Source: an archaeon
Lineage (GTDB): Archaea; Thermoproteota; Nitrososphaeria; Nitrososphaerales; Gagatemarchaeaceae
NCBI GenBank assembly: GCA_021819035.1
Contig: JAKASL010000002.1
Coordinates: 186,001 to 250,000 of the forward strand
Direction: 5' to 3'
DNA length: 64,000 nucleotides
Shown: piece after piece, positions 56,191 through 63,937 of the stretch
How positions within the stretch are numbered: position 1 is the first letter of the stretch
How the letters are laid out: each line of letters starts with the position of its first letter
Made by a program: the position numbers and the translations under genes
The notes under the pieces: model-generated
Database searches by the model: none
The model's input: only the letters and a program-made list of their open reading frames with translations
Told to the model about the DNA's origin: nothing

Positions 56191-57428
56191 GGCCTCGCCC
56201 CCTTGAAGACACGATTTTCCATGGGGACGTATGGGGTGAGCTGCGGGCCTACGTAGTCTGCGATAGGCCTGATTATCCTGTTGTCGGAATACTGTTCCAT
56301 GACGTGGGCGAGCCATCCCGGAGCTCTGCCTATGGCGAACACAGGGGTGAATAGGTACGGAGGAACCCCTATGTGGTTGAAGGCCAGCCCGGAGAAGAGG
56401 TCTACGTTGGGGTAAAGGTTCTTCTCCTTCAGGAGGATGGCCTCGGTCCGCTGGATGATCTCCAGCGACTCCTTCTCCTTCGAAGTCTGTGCGAAGTGCT
56501 CTGCCATGTCGCTCAGGATCTTCGCCCGGGGGTCCATGGTCTTGTAGACCCTGTGGCCGAAGCCGTTGATCTTCGCCTTGCTGGCCAGCTTCCTGTGTAT
56601 GTAGGCGTCCACCTTGGCAGGGGTGCCTATCTCGGCGGTCGTCTCGACCACCTTCTCGTTCGCACCGCCGTGGAGAGGGCCCTTCAGAGCTCCCACCGCG
56701 CCGGTGATGGCGGAGTAGACGTCCGAGAGGGTCGAAGCTATGACCCGGGCGGTGAAGGTCGAAGCGTTGAACTCGTGGTCTGCATGGAGTATCAACAGGA
56801 CGTCCATCAGCTTCGAATCTTCTTCGGAAGGGGCCTTGCCTGACAGCATGTAGAGGAAGTTGGCCGCGAAGGAGAGGTCTTCGCGAGGGACGACCATCTC
56901 CTGGTCGTGTTTGTGCCTGTGGATCGCCGCCACTATCGTCCCCATCTTCGCCGCTATGGACATAGCCTTCTCCTGCTGCGAGTACATGGGGTCGTCGAAG
57001 ACTCCGAGAGCGGCGACACCTACCCTAAGCGCGTCCATGGTGTCGCAGTTCTGAGGAAGGGTGGTGAGGATCGACGCCAGTTCACGAGGTATCGCGCGCT
57101 TCGTGCTGAGCTCTTCGGTGAAACCCTTGAGCTCGTTCACCGTCGGGAGATGGCCGTTCCAGAGGAGGAACGCAGTCTCCTCGAAATTTGAGTTGGCCGC
57201 GAGGTCTGCGATGTCATAGCCGCGGTAGAGCAGACGTCCTTCGCGCCCGTCGATGAAGGTGATGGAGCTCTTCCCGGCTACGACGTCTTGGAGCCCCTTC
57301 GCCTGGGTGGTCAGGCGCTGGATGATCTGGTCCATGGTTTCTGAATATTTGCCGAGGGCTGCGAGTTTGGAATAGGTGTCCCTCGACAGCTTCACAGTCG
57401 TGGATTCGGCTTCGGGATTCTTGGGCAT
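56187..57428 (-). CDS. gltA: Citrate synthase with N-terminal antitoxin-like extension
   Basis: A 413-residue citrate synthase. Catalytic elements are intact: His in GALKGPLHGGANEKV, His in GFGHRVYKTMDPRAK, and LFSGLAFNHIGVP. It condenses acetyl-CoA with oxaloacetate. The core begins at GLQDVVAGKSSITFIDG (about residue 45). Before it lies TTVKLSRDTYSKLAALGKYS, then TMDQIIQRL, a pattern of small ribbon-helix-helix/VapB-like antitoxins. The TATTAG-like box near 57460 predicts transcription starting at about 57436, so ATG 57428 and the extension are transcribed and probably translated. Confidence 0.88.
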   Translation of the reverse strand: MPKNPEAESTTVKLSRDTYSKLAALGKYSETMDQIIQRLTTQAKGLQDVVAGKSSITFIDGREGRLLYRGYDIADLAANSNFEETAFLLWNGHLPTVNELKGFTEELSTKRAIPRELASILTTLPQNCDTMDALRVGVAALGVFDDPMYSQQEKAMSIAAKMGTIVAAIHRHKHDQEMVVPREDLSFAANFLYMLSGKAPSEEDSKLMDVLLILHADHEFNASTFTARVIASTLSDVYSAITGAVGALKGPLHGGANEKVVETTAEIGTPAKVDAYIHRKLASKAKINGFGHRVYKTMDPRAKILSDMAEHFAQTSKEKESLEIIQRTEAILLKEKNLYPNVDLFSGLAFNHIGVPPYLFTPVFAIGRAPGWLAHVMEQYSDNRIIRPIADYVGPQLTPYVPMENRVFKGARP

Positions 57429-57538
57429 CGGCAAGGCAGTGATATAATCAATATCTTCAGTATATTAGGCTTTGCCCTTCGCGGAAGTGAAAACGGTTAT
57501 GGCCGACAGGTAAAAAGAGCACCCAAGTTGAGGAAGAG

Positions 57539-58564
57539 GTGGTGTCTTCTCTGACTAGAGTGGCCGTCGTGGGCACCGGGGTGGCAGGGGCATATCTGCT
57601 CAATCGACTCCCGGCCGACGTAGAGGCAGAGGGTTTCGAGATGCGGACGGAGAAGAACTGGTATACGGTGTGCGCCTGGGGGACCAGCCAGCCTTTCATC
57701 TCGGACCTGGTAAAGCAGGCGGGGTTCAACTTTGACGACTATATCCTGCACAGGGGGAAGAAGATGCGCGTGGACCTCGGAGACGAGGAGGTCTCCATAC
57801 CGCTCAGGGGGCTCGTAACCTACGACAAGCACAAGCTCACGGAGGACATGCTGAAGGGGAAGAAGGTGCACTGGGGGGCGCAGGTCAAGGAGGCCAACGG
57901 GGACTTCGGGGGCTTCGACCACGTGGTGGACGCCACCGGCCTGCACAGATCTCTCCTCCCGAAGGTCCAGGGCGACATGATGATACCTACACTCGAGTAC
58001 CAGGTGAAGTCCAAGGAACTCCCCTACGATGACTTCGTGATCAAGCCGTACCCAGGCCTCGCTGGCTACTGGTGGTATTTCCCTCTGGGGGACGGGATGG
58101 CCCACGTGGGGGGCGGCGATCTCCGCCGCAGGTATCAGGGCGACCTCGACGAGTTTGTGAAGAAGTATCACTGTGAGGTGGTGAGGAAGATAGGGAGGCC
58201 CGTCAGGGTGACCCCCCCTCAGTTCATGGAGCCGTTCTTCGACGGGAAGGTCACCGGGGTGGGCGAGTCCATCGGCACCGTCTACCCGATGCTAGGGGAG
58301 GGGATAATCCCAAGCATGCAGTGCGTCAACCTGTTCGTGGACCACCTGGACGACAGGGAGGGGTACAGGAGGGCCGTCCTGGACAAGTACTCGGAATATG
58401 CGAAGGTCTACCGGTTCATCAAGGCCAAGGTGGAGGACAGGTTCAGCCTGATGAAGATGTGGCCATCTCTCCTGTCCGTCTATCTGTACATGAGGAGGAA
58501 CGAGAGGCGCTTCGGCCTTCAGACCAGGTTCAATGACTTCTTCAAGGTCATCACGAGGCTATAG
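57539..58564 (+). CDS. Second FAD-dependent reductase of geranylgeranyl-reductase type
   Basis: A 341-residue flavoprotein. VAVVGTGVAGAYLLNRLPAD is the FAD-binding loop; FDHVVDATGLHRSLLPK and GYWWYFPLGDGMAHVGGGDL with GESIGTVYPMLGEGIIPSMQ match the geranylgeranyl reductase/PHBH class. It is 150 residues shorter than the protein at 48339 and has different cofactor loops, so substrates may differ. Two GTG starts (57539, 57542) follow GAGGAAGAGG. It ends one base before the AlaX-like gene. Confidence 0.8.
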   Translation: MVSSLTRVAVVGTGVAGAYLLNRLPADVEAEGFEMRTEKNWYTVCAWGTSQPFISDLVKQAGFNFDDYILHRGKKMRVDLGDEEVSIPLRGLVTYDKHKLTEDMLKGKKVHWGAQVKEANGDFGGFDHVVDATGLHRSLLPKVQGDMMIPTLEYQVKSKELPYDDFVIKPYPGLAGYWWYFPLGDGMAHVGGGDLRRRYQGDLDEFVKKYHCEVVRKIGRPVRVTPPQFMEPFFDGKVTGVGESIGTVYPMLGEGIIPSMQCVNLFVDHLDDREGYRRAVLDKYSEYAKVYRFIKAKVEDRFSLMKMWPSLLSVYLYMRRNERRFGLQTRFNDFFKVITRL

Positions 58565-59017
58565 TTGAGCGCCGAAGAGCTCAAGACCCACTCTGCAGTC
58601 CACGTTCTCAAGGGTGCCGTTCAGGAGGTACTGGGCGCGAAGTGGACTTCGTCGGTGCACGTCTCAGGGAGTCACGGGAGGCTGACCGTGAAGTTCGACA
58701 GGGAACCAGCGCCCGAGGAGCTGTCCAAGATAGAGCGGCTTGCCAACGATAAGATTTCAGAGGGGGCTGAGGTGCTGGAGTTCGAGATGGAGAGGCCGGA
58801 GGCCGAGGGGCACTTCGGGGACGCCATCTACGACCTGTTCCCGGTCCCCCCGGAAGTGACGCTGCTGAAGATCGTCAGGATCCCTGATTGGAACATCAAC
58901 TGTTGCAACGAGCCACACGTCGACAACACCCTCCAGATAGGGGCGATCAGGCTCGGGGGGCCCCGTTTCAGGCGCGCCAAGGGGGAGCTCGAGCTGGAGT
59001 TCGACCTAGCTGAATGA
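58565..59017 (+). CDS. AlaX-like tRNA-editing domain protein
   Basis: A 150-residue protein related to the second additional domain of threonyl/alanyl-tRNA synthetases. HSAVHVLKGAVQEVLG supplies an H-x3-H, and NCCNEPHVDNTLQIGAIRLG supplies the Cys and His of the Zn-binding CxxxH site with the typical NT-x-x-IG. AlaX proteins deacylate mischarged tRNA-Ala. It is shorter than most AlaX. TTG 58565 follows the previous stop directly, and a tRNA-Arg gene starts 41 nt after it. Confidence 0.75.
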   Translation: MSAEELKTHSAVHVLKGAVQEVLGAKWTSSVHVSGSHGRLTVKFDREPAPEELSKIERLANDKISEGAEVLEFEMERPEAEGHFGDAIYDLFPVPPEVTLLKIVRIPDWNINCCNEPHVDNTLQIGAIRLGGPRFRRAKGELELEFDLAE

Positions 59018-59058
59018 GCAGGAACAGGTAATATCCTGGTTCTTTTCGGGCCATGGCT

Positions 59059-59165
59059 GGGCCCGTAGCGCAGATCCATGCTCGAGCGAAATACGGATAG
59101 CGCGGCAGCCTCCTACACCGCGTGGAGTGAGCTGTAGGTCGTGCGTTCAAATCGCACCGGGCCCG
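59059..59165 (+). tRNA. tRNA-Arg(CCU) with two probable introns
   Basis: Acceptor GGGCCCG/CGGGCCC, D stem GCGC/GCGC, anticodon arm GCAGC...GCTGT and T arm GTGCG-TTCAAAT-CGCAC define tRNA-Arg with anticodon CCU. The gene is 107 nt. About 14 nt (CACCGCGTGGAGTG) sit between positions 37 and 38, the canonical intron site. A second insertion of about 18 nt (near CATGCTCGAGCGAAATAC) lies in the D loop. Removing both leaves 75 nt. No CCA is encoded. Confidence 0.87.
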
Positions 59166-59594
59166 TGACTTCTTTCTACCGCTTCAGACGAAGCGCGGAG
59201 TTGCCGACGGCCATGCAGGCGGCATCTTCACGCACCGCGGACTGACTGTACAGAGAGGCGCTGCCATGGCAACATTTGGAGAACTGTTTGACCGATCTGC
59301 AGGCGCTCGAGGCGGGATCTGATCGGACGCCGCTTTGACCACCTTCGTCAGCAGGGGAGGGGGCGGACCGCGTGCACTGCGCCTGCGGCGGGACGCCGCG
59401 ACTCTGCGTTACCTCAGAGGTGCGCAGGGCGACAGATTGGGCCGGTCCCGGACAGGCGCGTCGAGTTTGGAAGCGGCCGCAACGGAGTCGCGAGCTGTGC
59501 CAGGTCGAGACCTAACTCCCATGGAGCAGTATTCAAGAGGCTTTCCTCGTCGTTCAACGCCGTAGGATTAAGTCAGGGCGCAAAGACTCGTCCC
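59166..59594. other. Intergenic region with no recognised gene
   Basis: About 430 nt after the tRNA-Arg gene. Open frames have no motifs. The final 35 nt contain GGATTAAG, the likely promoter of the gene at 59595. The rest could hold tRNA flanking or decayed sequence; nothing definite is seen. Confidence 0.45.
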
Positions 59595-60380
59595 ATGAGA
59601 ATGAACAAAATCGTAGCCGTTTCAGCACTTGTACTGCTGGCGACCCTCGGGTTTTCAGCTTACGCCTACACAATCTACTTCCCAAGCGTCTCCAACACCT
59701 CCCAGGCCGGACCTGGTTCCGGCTCGCTGAACATCTACCTCTCTGACCCGCCGCCCAGCAGCCCCAACCTCAGCTACCTACTCGTCAACGTGACGAGCGT
59801 CACCATCAAGTACTCGGCGAACGTCACGGCGGTCACCACCTCGGAGTCTTCCTCGAGTTCTTCCAGCTCCGAAGCTTCGAGCACGAACGCTACCAGCATC
59901 AGCACGAGCACCACGTCCTTTGCGTCGTCCTCGACGGTCTCCATCTCATCCACCGCCCTGCCTAGTTCCGTGAACCGGTACGTCTACAATGTGCCGGCCA
60001 GCGTGGGGGACAACGTGAACCTCACCAAGCTCCAGGGTAGTTCCATCCTTCTGGGTGCCACGAAGGTCCCGTCGGGGAACGTGACGGGCATCGTCCTCCA
60101 AATCACCGGGGCCAAGGCCTTCTGGACAGACGGGACGTCGACCCAGCTCAAAGTGGTGGCGGACGGGAAGCTGTTCGTCAACGTACACTTCACCATCCAG
60201 TCCGGCGGCTCCGCGGACCTGACATTCAACCTCTCGCCTGGGGACATACACATCAGCCCCGGGAAGGCGTCTGTGCTCACCCCTGTCATCCACGTGACCG
60301 AGGTCAGCACCGGAGCGAGAGGGACGCAGACAGTAGAGACCACAGTCAGCGAGTCGGAGAGTTCTTCCAGCACGACCTAG
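59595..60380 (+). CDS. Secreted DUF4382-like protein with Ser/Thr-rich linker
   Basis: A 261-residue exported protein. Residues 1-28 are a signal or anchor (MNKIVAVSALVLLATLGFSA). SGSLNIYLSDPPP and LLVNVTSVTIKYS are typical DUF4382 strands, interrupted by a 50-residue Ser/Thr-rich stretch (SSSSSSSEASSTNATSISTS) that may be heavily glycosylated. The beta domain resumes (VTGIVLQITGAKAFW, LTFNLSPGDIHISPGKASVL) and the C-terminus is again Ser-rich. It likely sits on the cell surface; no C-terminal anchor is seen. Confidence 0.7.
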   Translation: MRMNKIVAVSALVLLATLGFSAYAYTIYFPSVSNTSQAGPGSGSLNIYLSDPPPSSPNLSYLLVNVTSVTIKYSANVTAVTTSESSSSSSSSEASSTNATSISTSTTSFASSSTVSISSTALPSSVNRYVYNVPASVGDNVNLTKLQGSSILLGATKVPSGNVTGIVLQITGAKAFWTDGTSTQLKVVADGKLFVNVHFTIQSGGSADLTFNLSPGDIHISPGKASVLTPVIHVTEVSTGARGTQTVETTVSESESSSSTT

Positions 60381-60438
60381 GCGTCGAGGACCGGGCGGTC
60401 CTCGACCTCCCGCTTTTTGTGAAGCCTGGATATGGGCC

Positions 60439-61947
60439 CTAGAACCCCGAAGGGATGCCGTCTCCGCGCACGTCGCACACTGCTTTCCTATAACCTTCTG
60501 ATACTTCGACCGCCTGACAGACGCCGGTCCGTCCTGGGAGCGGGAGCCTCTGGATGTCGTAGTCAGCGTCTGAGGGTAGCTCGTAACCGTCCTCTACCAG
60601 CAGGCTCTTCCCCCCTCCCCACAGGAACCTGGGGTGAGCCACGTTCTCTTCGGCCGGCATGGAGTAGTCTACCGAGTTTGTCACGAACAGAGCATGCTGA
60701 AGCGGGCGATAATCTGCGCCGCTTGCCCCTATCGCGAGGTAGGGGCGTCCCTGGCGCTCCAGGATGAGCGAAGAGAGGGTGTGCAGAGGCCGTTTGCGTG
60801 GCTCCACCTTGTTCGGGCCTTCGGTTCGGAAGGCAGACGCCCTGTTGCTCAGAGCAATCCCGCACTCCTTTACGAACACGCGAGATCCGAAGTGATGGAA
60901 CAGGCTCTGTATCCCCGACACGATGTTGCCCTCGGCGTCCGCGATGGAGAAAGCTGTAGTGTCACCCTTCCTGACGACCCCGGGCGCAGGAGGCGTGCCC
61001 TTCTTGGTTGACATGAACGCCTCCATGTCGATGGGGGCGAAGCGCGGGTCACCGAGCATCTCATCCCTGCGGCCGTAGGCGACTAGGACCGCCTTCATCG
61101 TCTTCTCAATCCGATCCCGAGAAAGAGGGCCTGCGGAGGAGAGGTCGGCATCGGCCAGTTGCTTCAGGATCAGCAGGCTGGTCGCGCCCATGCTGTTGGG
61201 AGGGACCTCATAGACGGTGGTCCCCCTGTAGTCGAGGGTCAGCGGCTCGACCCACTCGGGCTTGAACTCAGAGAAGTCGCTCTTGGTGCACGGGACCCCG
61301 AGGGACTCCAGCGTCGATGCGATCTTCTCTGCGGGCCACCCAGAGTAGAACGCTCCCGGACCGCCTTCGGCCACTTCAGATATCACCCTCCCCAGGGCTT
61401 CCTGCCTTATGCGCTCCCCCGGGACCGGGAGCTTTCCGTCGGGGGCGAAAACCTTCTTGGCGTCGTCGGAGAAATCCGAATATGCGCCCGCGATGGACCT
61501 GCACATCGCGGCGCCGGCCGGGAACCCTTCTGACGCTAGCCTGGCGGCTGGCTCCAGGAGCTCCTTGAATTCCAGGGCGCCGAACTTCCTGTGCATCTCC
61601 CACACCCCCGCCGTGAGCCCTGGCACGACGCAGGTCAATGCCCCATACAGGGGGAGCCTGCCGCCGGCTCGCCCCTTGACTAGGTCGAGTGTGAGTCCTG
61701 AAGGGGCCCAGCCGCTGGCGTTCAAGCAGTGCACCCGGCCCGTCTTCGCTTCGTAGAGCATGCCGAAGAAGTCCCCTCCCATCCCTCCGGCGGGGTGGAA
61801 GGTCACGGCAAGGGCGAAGCTCGTCGCGGCCGCCGCGTCGAACGCGTTCCCACCTCTCCGAAGGACGTCGTAGCCGACCATCGAAGCCAACGGCTGTTCG
61901 CTCGCCACGGCCGCGCGTTCGCCTATCAGCGTCCTGCTCAGTGCCAT
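60439..61947 (-). CDS. ggt: Gamma-glutamyltransferase family protein
   Basis: About 502 residues. RRGGNAFDAAAATSFALAVTFHPAGGMGGDFF is the large-subunit signature (split here: GGNAFDAAAATSFALAV, then HPAGGMGGDF). The nucleophile Thr starts the small subunit in KGDTTAFSIADAEGN, and ASGADYRPLQ and EENVAHPRF follow. GGT cleaves gamma-glutamyl amides after self-processing. No signal peptide is seen, so it may act in the cytosol. ATG 61947 begins MALSRTLIGERAAVASE; it lies opposite the ArsR-like gene whose promoter is in between. Confidence 0.87.
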   Translation of the reverse strand: MALSRTLIGERAAVASEQPLASMVGYDVLRRGGNAFDAAAATSFALAVTFHPAGGMGGDFFGMLYEAKTGRVHCLNASGWAPSGLTLDLVKGRAGGRLPLYGALTCVVPGLTAGVWEMHRKFGALEFKELLEPAARLASEGFPAGAAMCRSIAGAYSDFSDDAKKVFAPDGKLPVPGERIRQEALGRVISEVAEGGPGAFYSGWPAEKIASTLESLGVPCTKSDFSEFKPEWVEPLTLDYRGTTVYEVPPNSMGATSLLILKQLADADLSSAGPLSRDRIEKTMKAVLVAYGRRDEMLGDPRFAPIDMEAFMSTKKGTPPAPGVVRKGDTTAFSIADAEGNIVSGIQSLFHHFGSRVFVKECGIALSNRASAFRTEGPNKVEPRKRPLHTLSSLILERQGRPYLAIGASGADYRPLQHALFVTNSVDYSMPAEENVAHPRFLWGGGKSLLVEDGYELPSDADYDIQRLPLPGRTGVCQAVEVSEGYRKAVCDVRGDGIPSGF

Positions 61948-62046
61948 CCCGAACCCTCCACTTCCTCCAGGGAAACGGCCCAAAGACAGTCCAACGCGCG
62001 GGAGCGTTCGGGAACCTATTTATAGAACAAACGGAATGTATACAAC

Positions 62047-62065
62047 CATTGGTCGATAACCAATG
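62047..62065. promoter_or_regulatory. Perfect inverted repeat over the start codon of ArsR-like gene
   Basis: CATTGGT (62047-62053) and ACCAATG (62059-62065) form a 7-bp inverted repeat around CGATA; the last three bases are the ATG of the regulator gene. TTTATAG at 62019-62025 is the TATA box, so the repeat covers the predicted start of transcription. This is a strong candidate for autoregulation. Confidence 0.6.
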
Positions 62066-62731
62066 AGCGAAGCTGAACTCGACGCCGTTCTGGGGACCGT
62101 AGAGAATGCCACCCGGAGGATGATAATCTCCAGGCTCAGCGAAGAGCCCAACTATCAGCTTCAGCTGTCGAAGGAGCTGAAGATCAGCCAGCAACTCGTA
62201 GCGAAACACCTGATGGCCATGGAGAGGGCAGGACTGGTGAGCACCGTATCACAGGACAGTCCGCGGGGCCCCCAGCGGAAAGAGTACATGCTGAAGAGCA
62301 GCTTCTCCGTTACCGTTGACCTGGCTCCCAACCTCTTCAGGACGAGGATATTCTCGTTCGGTGCCCCTCCCGGGGTCGCGGAGACGGACGGGCATGCACA
62401 GGCGATGACCCAGATCAGCGAGGCCCTCAGGTACCCAGATGGCGCGTCGAGGATTCGCCCGCTCACCCATGTGGTGGCCGAAGTAGACAGGAAGCTGAAG
62501 GCGATGGAGGAGGAGAGGGCGGTCCTCCTCTACATCAGGAGCCTTGCTCTGAGGGAGGCCGCACGCATAGGGACGTCGCTCCCCATGGCCGACCGCAGGA
62601 GGATCCTCAGGTATCTCGTCAGAGAGGAGGAAGACGGCGTAGGAGCTATCTGCGCCTCTTTGGGCCTGAAGAAGCAGGTGGTCGGCGACATCCTGGAAGA
62701 GATCGAAAGGGAAATTGGAAGCTCCGAGTAA
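62063..62731 (+). CDS. ArsR-like winged-helix regulator with C-terminal helical domain
   Basis: A 222-residue regulator. VENATRRMIISRLSEEPNYQ, then LSKELKISQQLVAKHLMAMERAGLV is an ArsR-type winged helix (residues 8-65), and KEYMLKSSFSVTVDLAPNLF completes the wing. The C-terminal half has helices and a second possible HTH (ADRRRILRYLVREEEDG, GLKKQVVGDILEEIE). Such two-HTH proteins are common in archaea. It is divergent from gamma-glutamyltransferase and its start lies in a perfect inverted repeat. Confidence 0.82.
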   Translation: MSEAELDAVLGTVENATRRMIISRLSEEPNYQLQLSKELKISQQLVAKHLMAMERAGLVSTVSQDSPRGPQRKEYMLKSSFSVTVDLAPNLFRTRIFSFGAPPGVAETDGHAQAMTQISEALRYPDGASRIRPLTHVVAEVDRKLKAMEEERAVLLYIRSLALREAARIGTSLPMADRRRILRYLVREEEDGVGAICASLGLKKQVVGDILEEIEREIGSSE

Positions 62732-62739
62732 AAAAGGAA

Positions 62740-62760
62740 AGAGGAGCGCTGAGCTCCTCT
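62740..62760. terminator. Hairpin between convergent genes
   Basis: AGAGGAGC (62740-62747) and GCTCCTCT (62753-62760) pair perfectly around GCTGA. AAAAAAGG precedes it and TATATT follows, giving weak T-runs in both directions. It lies between the stops of the ArsR-like gene and the mini-protein gene and may terminate both transcripts. Confidence 0.45.
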
Positions 62761-62935
62761 ATATTCCCAGGTTCGGGAAGCTGGCCTGAGGTACGCCCAG
62801 CTGGCCCTGGAGGGTCTTTATGCGCGTGGCATATTCCCTCATCCGGGCGTTGTCGCCCTGGACCTTAGCGATGCGGTAGCCCTTCCACGCCTTGCGGAGG
62901 GCGCCCCAGACTTGCCCTTTTTGGTATTCGGCCAT
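62759..62935 (-). CDS. 58-residue conserved mini-protein, paralogue of the one at 5900
   Basis: From ATG 62935 the protein reads MAEYQKGQVWGALRKAWKGY and ends SFPNLGI; it aligns end to end with the mini-protein at 5900-6079. Both have a Trp-rich basic helix, a second charged helix (REYATRIKTLQGQLG here) and the same tail. The frame continues upstream to 62965 but the conserved part starts at 62935. Both copies are convergent with a plus-strand gene. Predicted function unknown; small basic helical proteins of this kind could bind nucleic acid. Confidence 0.75.
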   Translation of the reverse strand: MAEYQKGQVWGALRKAWKGYRIAKVQGDNARMREYATRIKTLQGQLGVPQASFPNLGI

Positions 62936-63035
62936 TTTGTCTGACCTGATGAGTTCAGGCCTCACTTGGTATTTTGCGAGAGGGGTCTATGTTAATTGAG
63001 CCAGTTATCAACGGCGGCTACCGCCGGAGCCGGCC

Positions 63036-63902
63036 CTAGACCACCGAACGTAGGAGGAGCCAAACGTTGCTCGGGTGCTCGGCTATCCTCCGCTTCGAGT
63101 AAGCCCACCATTGGCTCCCATATGGGAGATACTCCGAGACGGCGTACCCCGATTTGACTAAATCGGTCTTCAGCTCGTCTCTGACCCCCTTGAGAAACTC
63201 GAACCTGAACTTCGCGTGGCTGGACTCGGCGAGAGCCTTCGCACGCTCTATCAGCGCCCCGTCATGGGTGGCGATGGCGAACCCTTCCCCCCTCTCGAAG
63301 AGGGACGCCATAAGACGTTCGTAGCTCTTGCTGATCTCGGCTCTGGTGGGGAAGGCGAAGTCTGGACCCTCTCTGTAAGCGCCTTTGACCAGTCTCACCA
63401 TCCCCCCCTGGTCCAGAATCAGCTTCATGTCGGTCTCGCTGCGCCTGGCGTAGGCCTGGATCGCCACGCCGAGGCCCGGGTGGCTGCTGTGGGCGTCGAG
63501 GTAGGTGGACACGGTCTTTTCTGTGGACAAAGAGCTCTCCATGTCGATCCAGAGGAGCTGGGCGAGCCTTTCAGCGCCCTCCAGGACCTTGTCAAGCCTC
63601 CGCCCCATCGCTCCATCGTCAGAACCCATCCCCAACTGGGTCAGCTTCACCGACGCGAACCCCCTTACGCCGCCGTCGCAGAGAGCTTGCTGGAGTCTGA
63701 GATACTCGTCCACCTGAGCGTCTGCGGCAACCTGGTCGGTGATCTCTTCTCCGAGGAAGTTAACGACGACCCCCATCCCCCTCGAGTTCGCATCCTTCGC
63801 GTCCTCCATGGCAGCGTGCAGGTCTGCCCCTGAGATCCATCTTTTCGCCACAGGCAGGACGAGCTTTTCTTTGATGCCCAAGGCGTCGCTGCGCCGGAAC
63901 AA
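63036..63902 (-). CDS. putA: Proline dehydrogenase
   Basis: A 288-residue FAD-dependent proline dehydrogenase. WIDMESSLSTEKTV, LGVAIQAYARRSETDMKLIL and MVRLVKGAYREGPDFAFP are the barrel strands around FAD; ATHDG and the C-terminal YLPYGSQWWAYSKRRIAEHP bind the substrate (the Y-x-x-RR motif). It oxidises proline to pyrroline-5-carboxylate and passes electrons to the quinone pool. This monofunctional form lacks the P5C dehydrogenase domain, which is not in the window. TATA-like AATATGTAG overlaps the start region. Confidence 0.9.
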   Translation of the reverse strand: MFRRSDALGIKEKLVLPVAKRWISGADLHAAMEDAKDANSRGMGVVVNFLGEEITDQVAADAQVDEYLRLQQALCDGGVRGFASVKLTQLGMGSDDGAMGRRLDKVLEGAERLAQLLWIDMESSLSTEKTVSTYLDAHSSHPGLGVAIQAYARRSETDMKLILDQGGMVRLVKGAYREGPDFAFPTRAEISKSYERLMASLFERGEGFAIATHDGALIERAKALAESSHAKFRFEFLKGVRDELKTDLVKSGYAVSEYLPYGSQWWAYSKRRIAEHPSNVWLLLRSVV

Positions 63903-63937
63903 CTACATATTAACGGTGTGTGCTGGAATCGCCCCTT

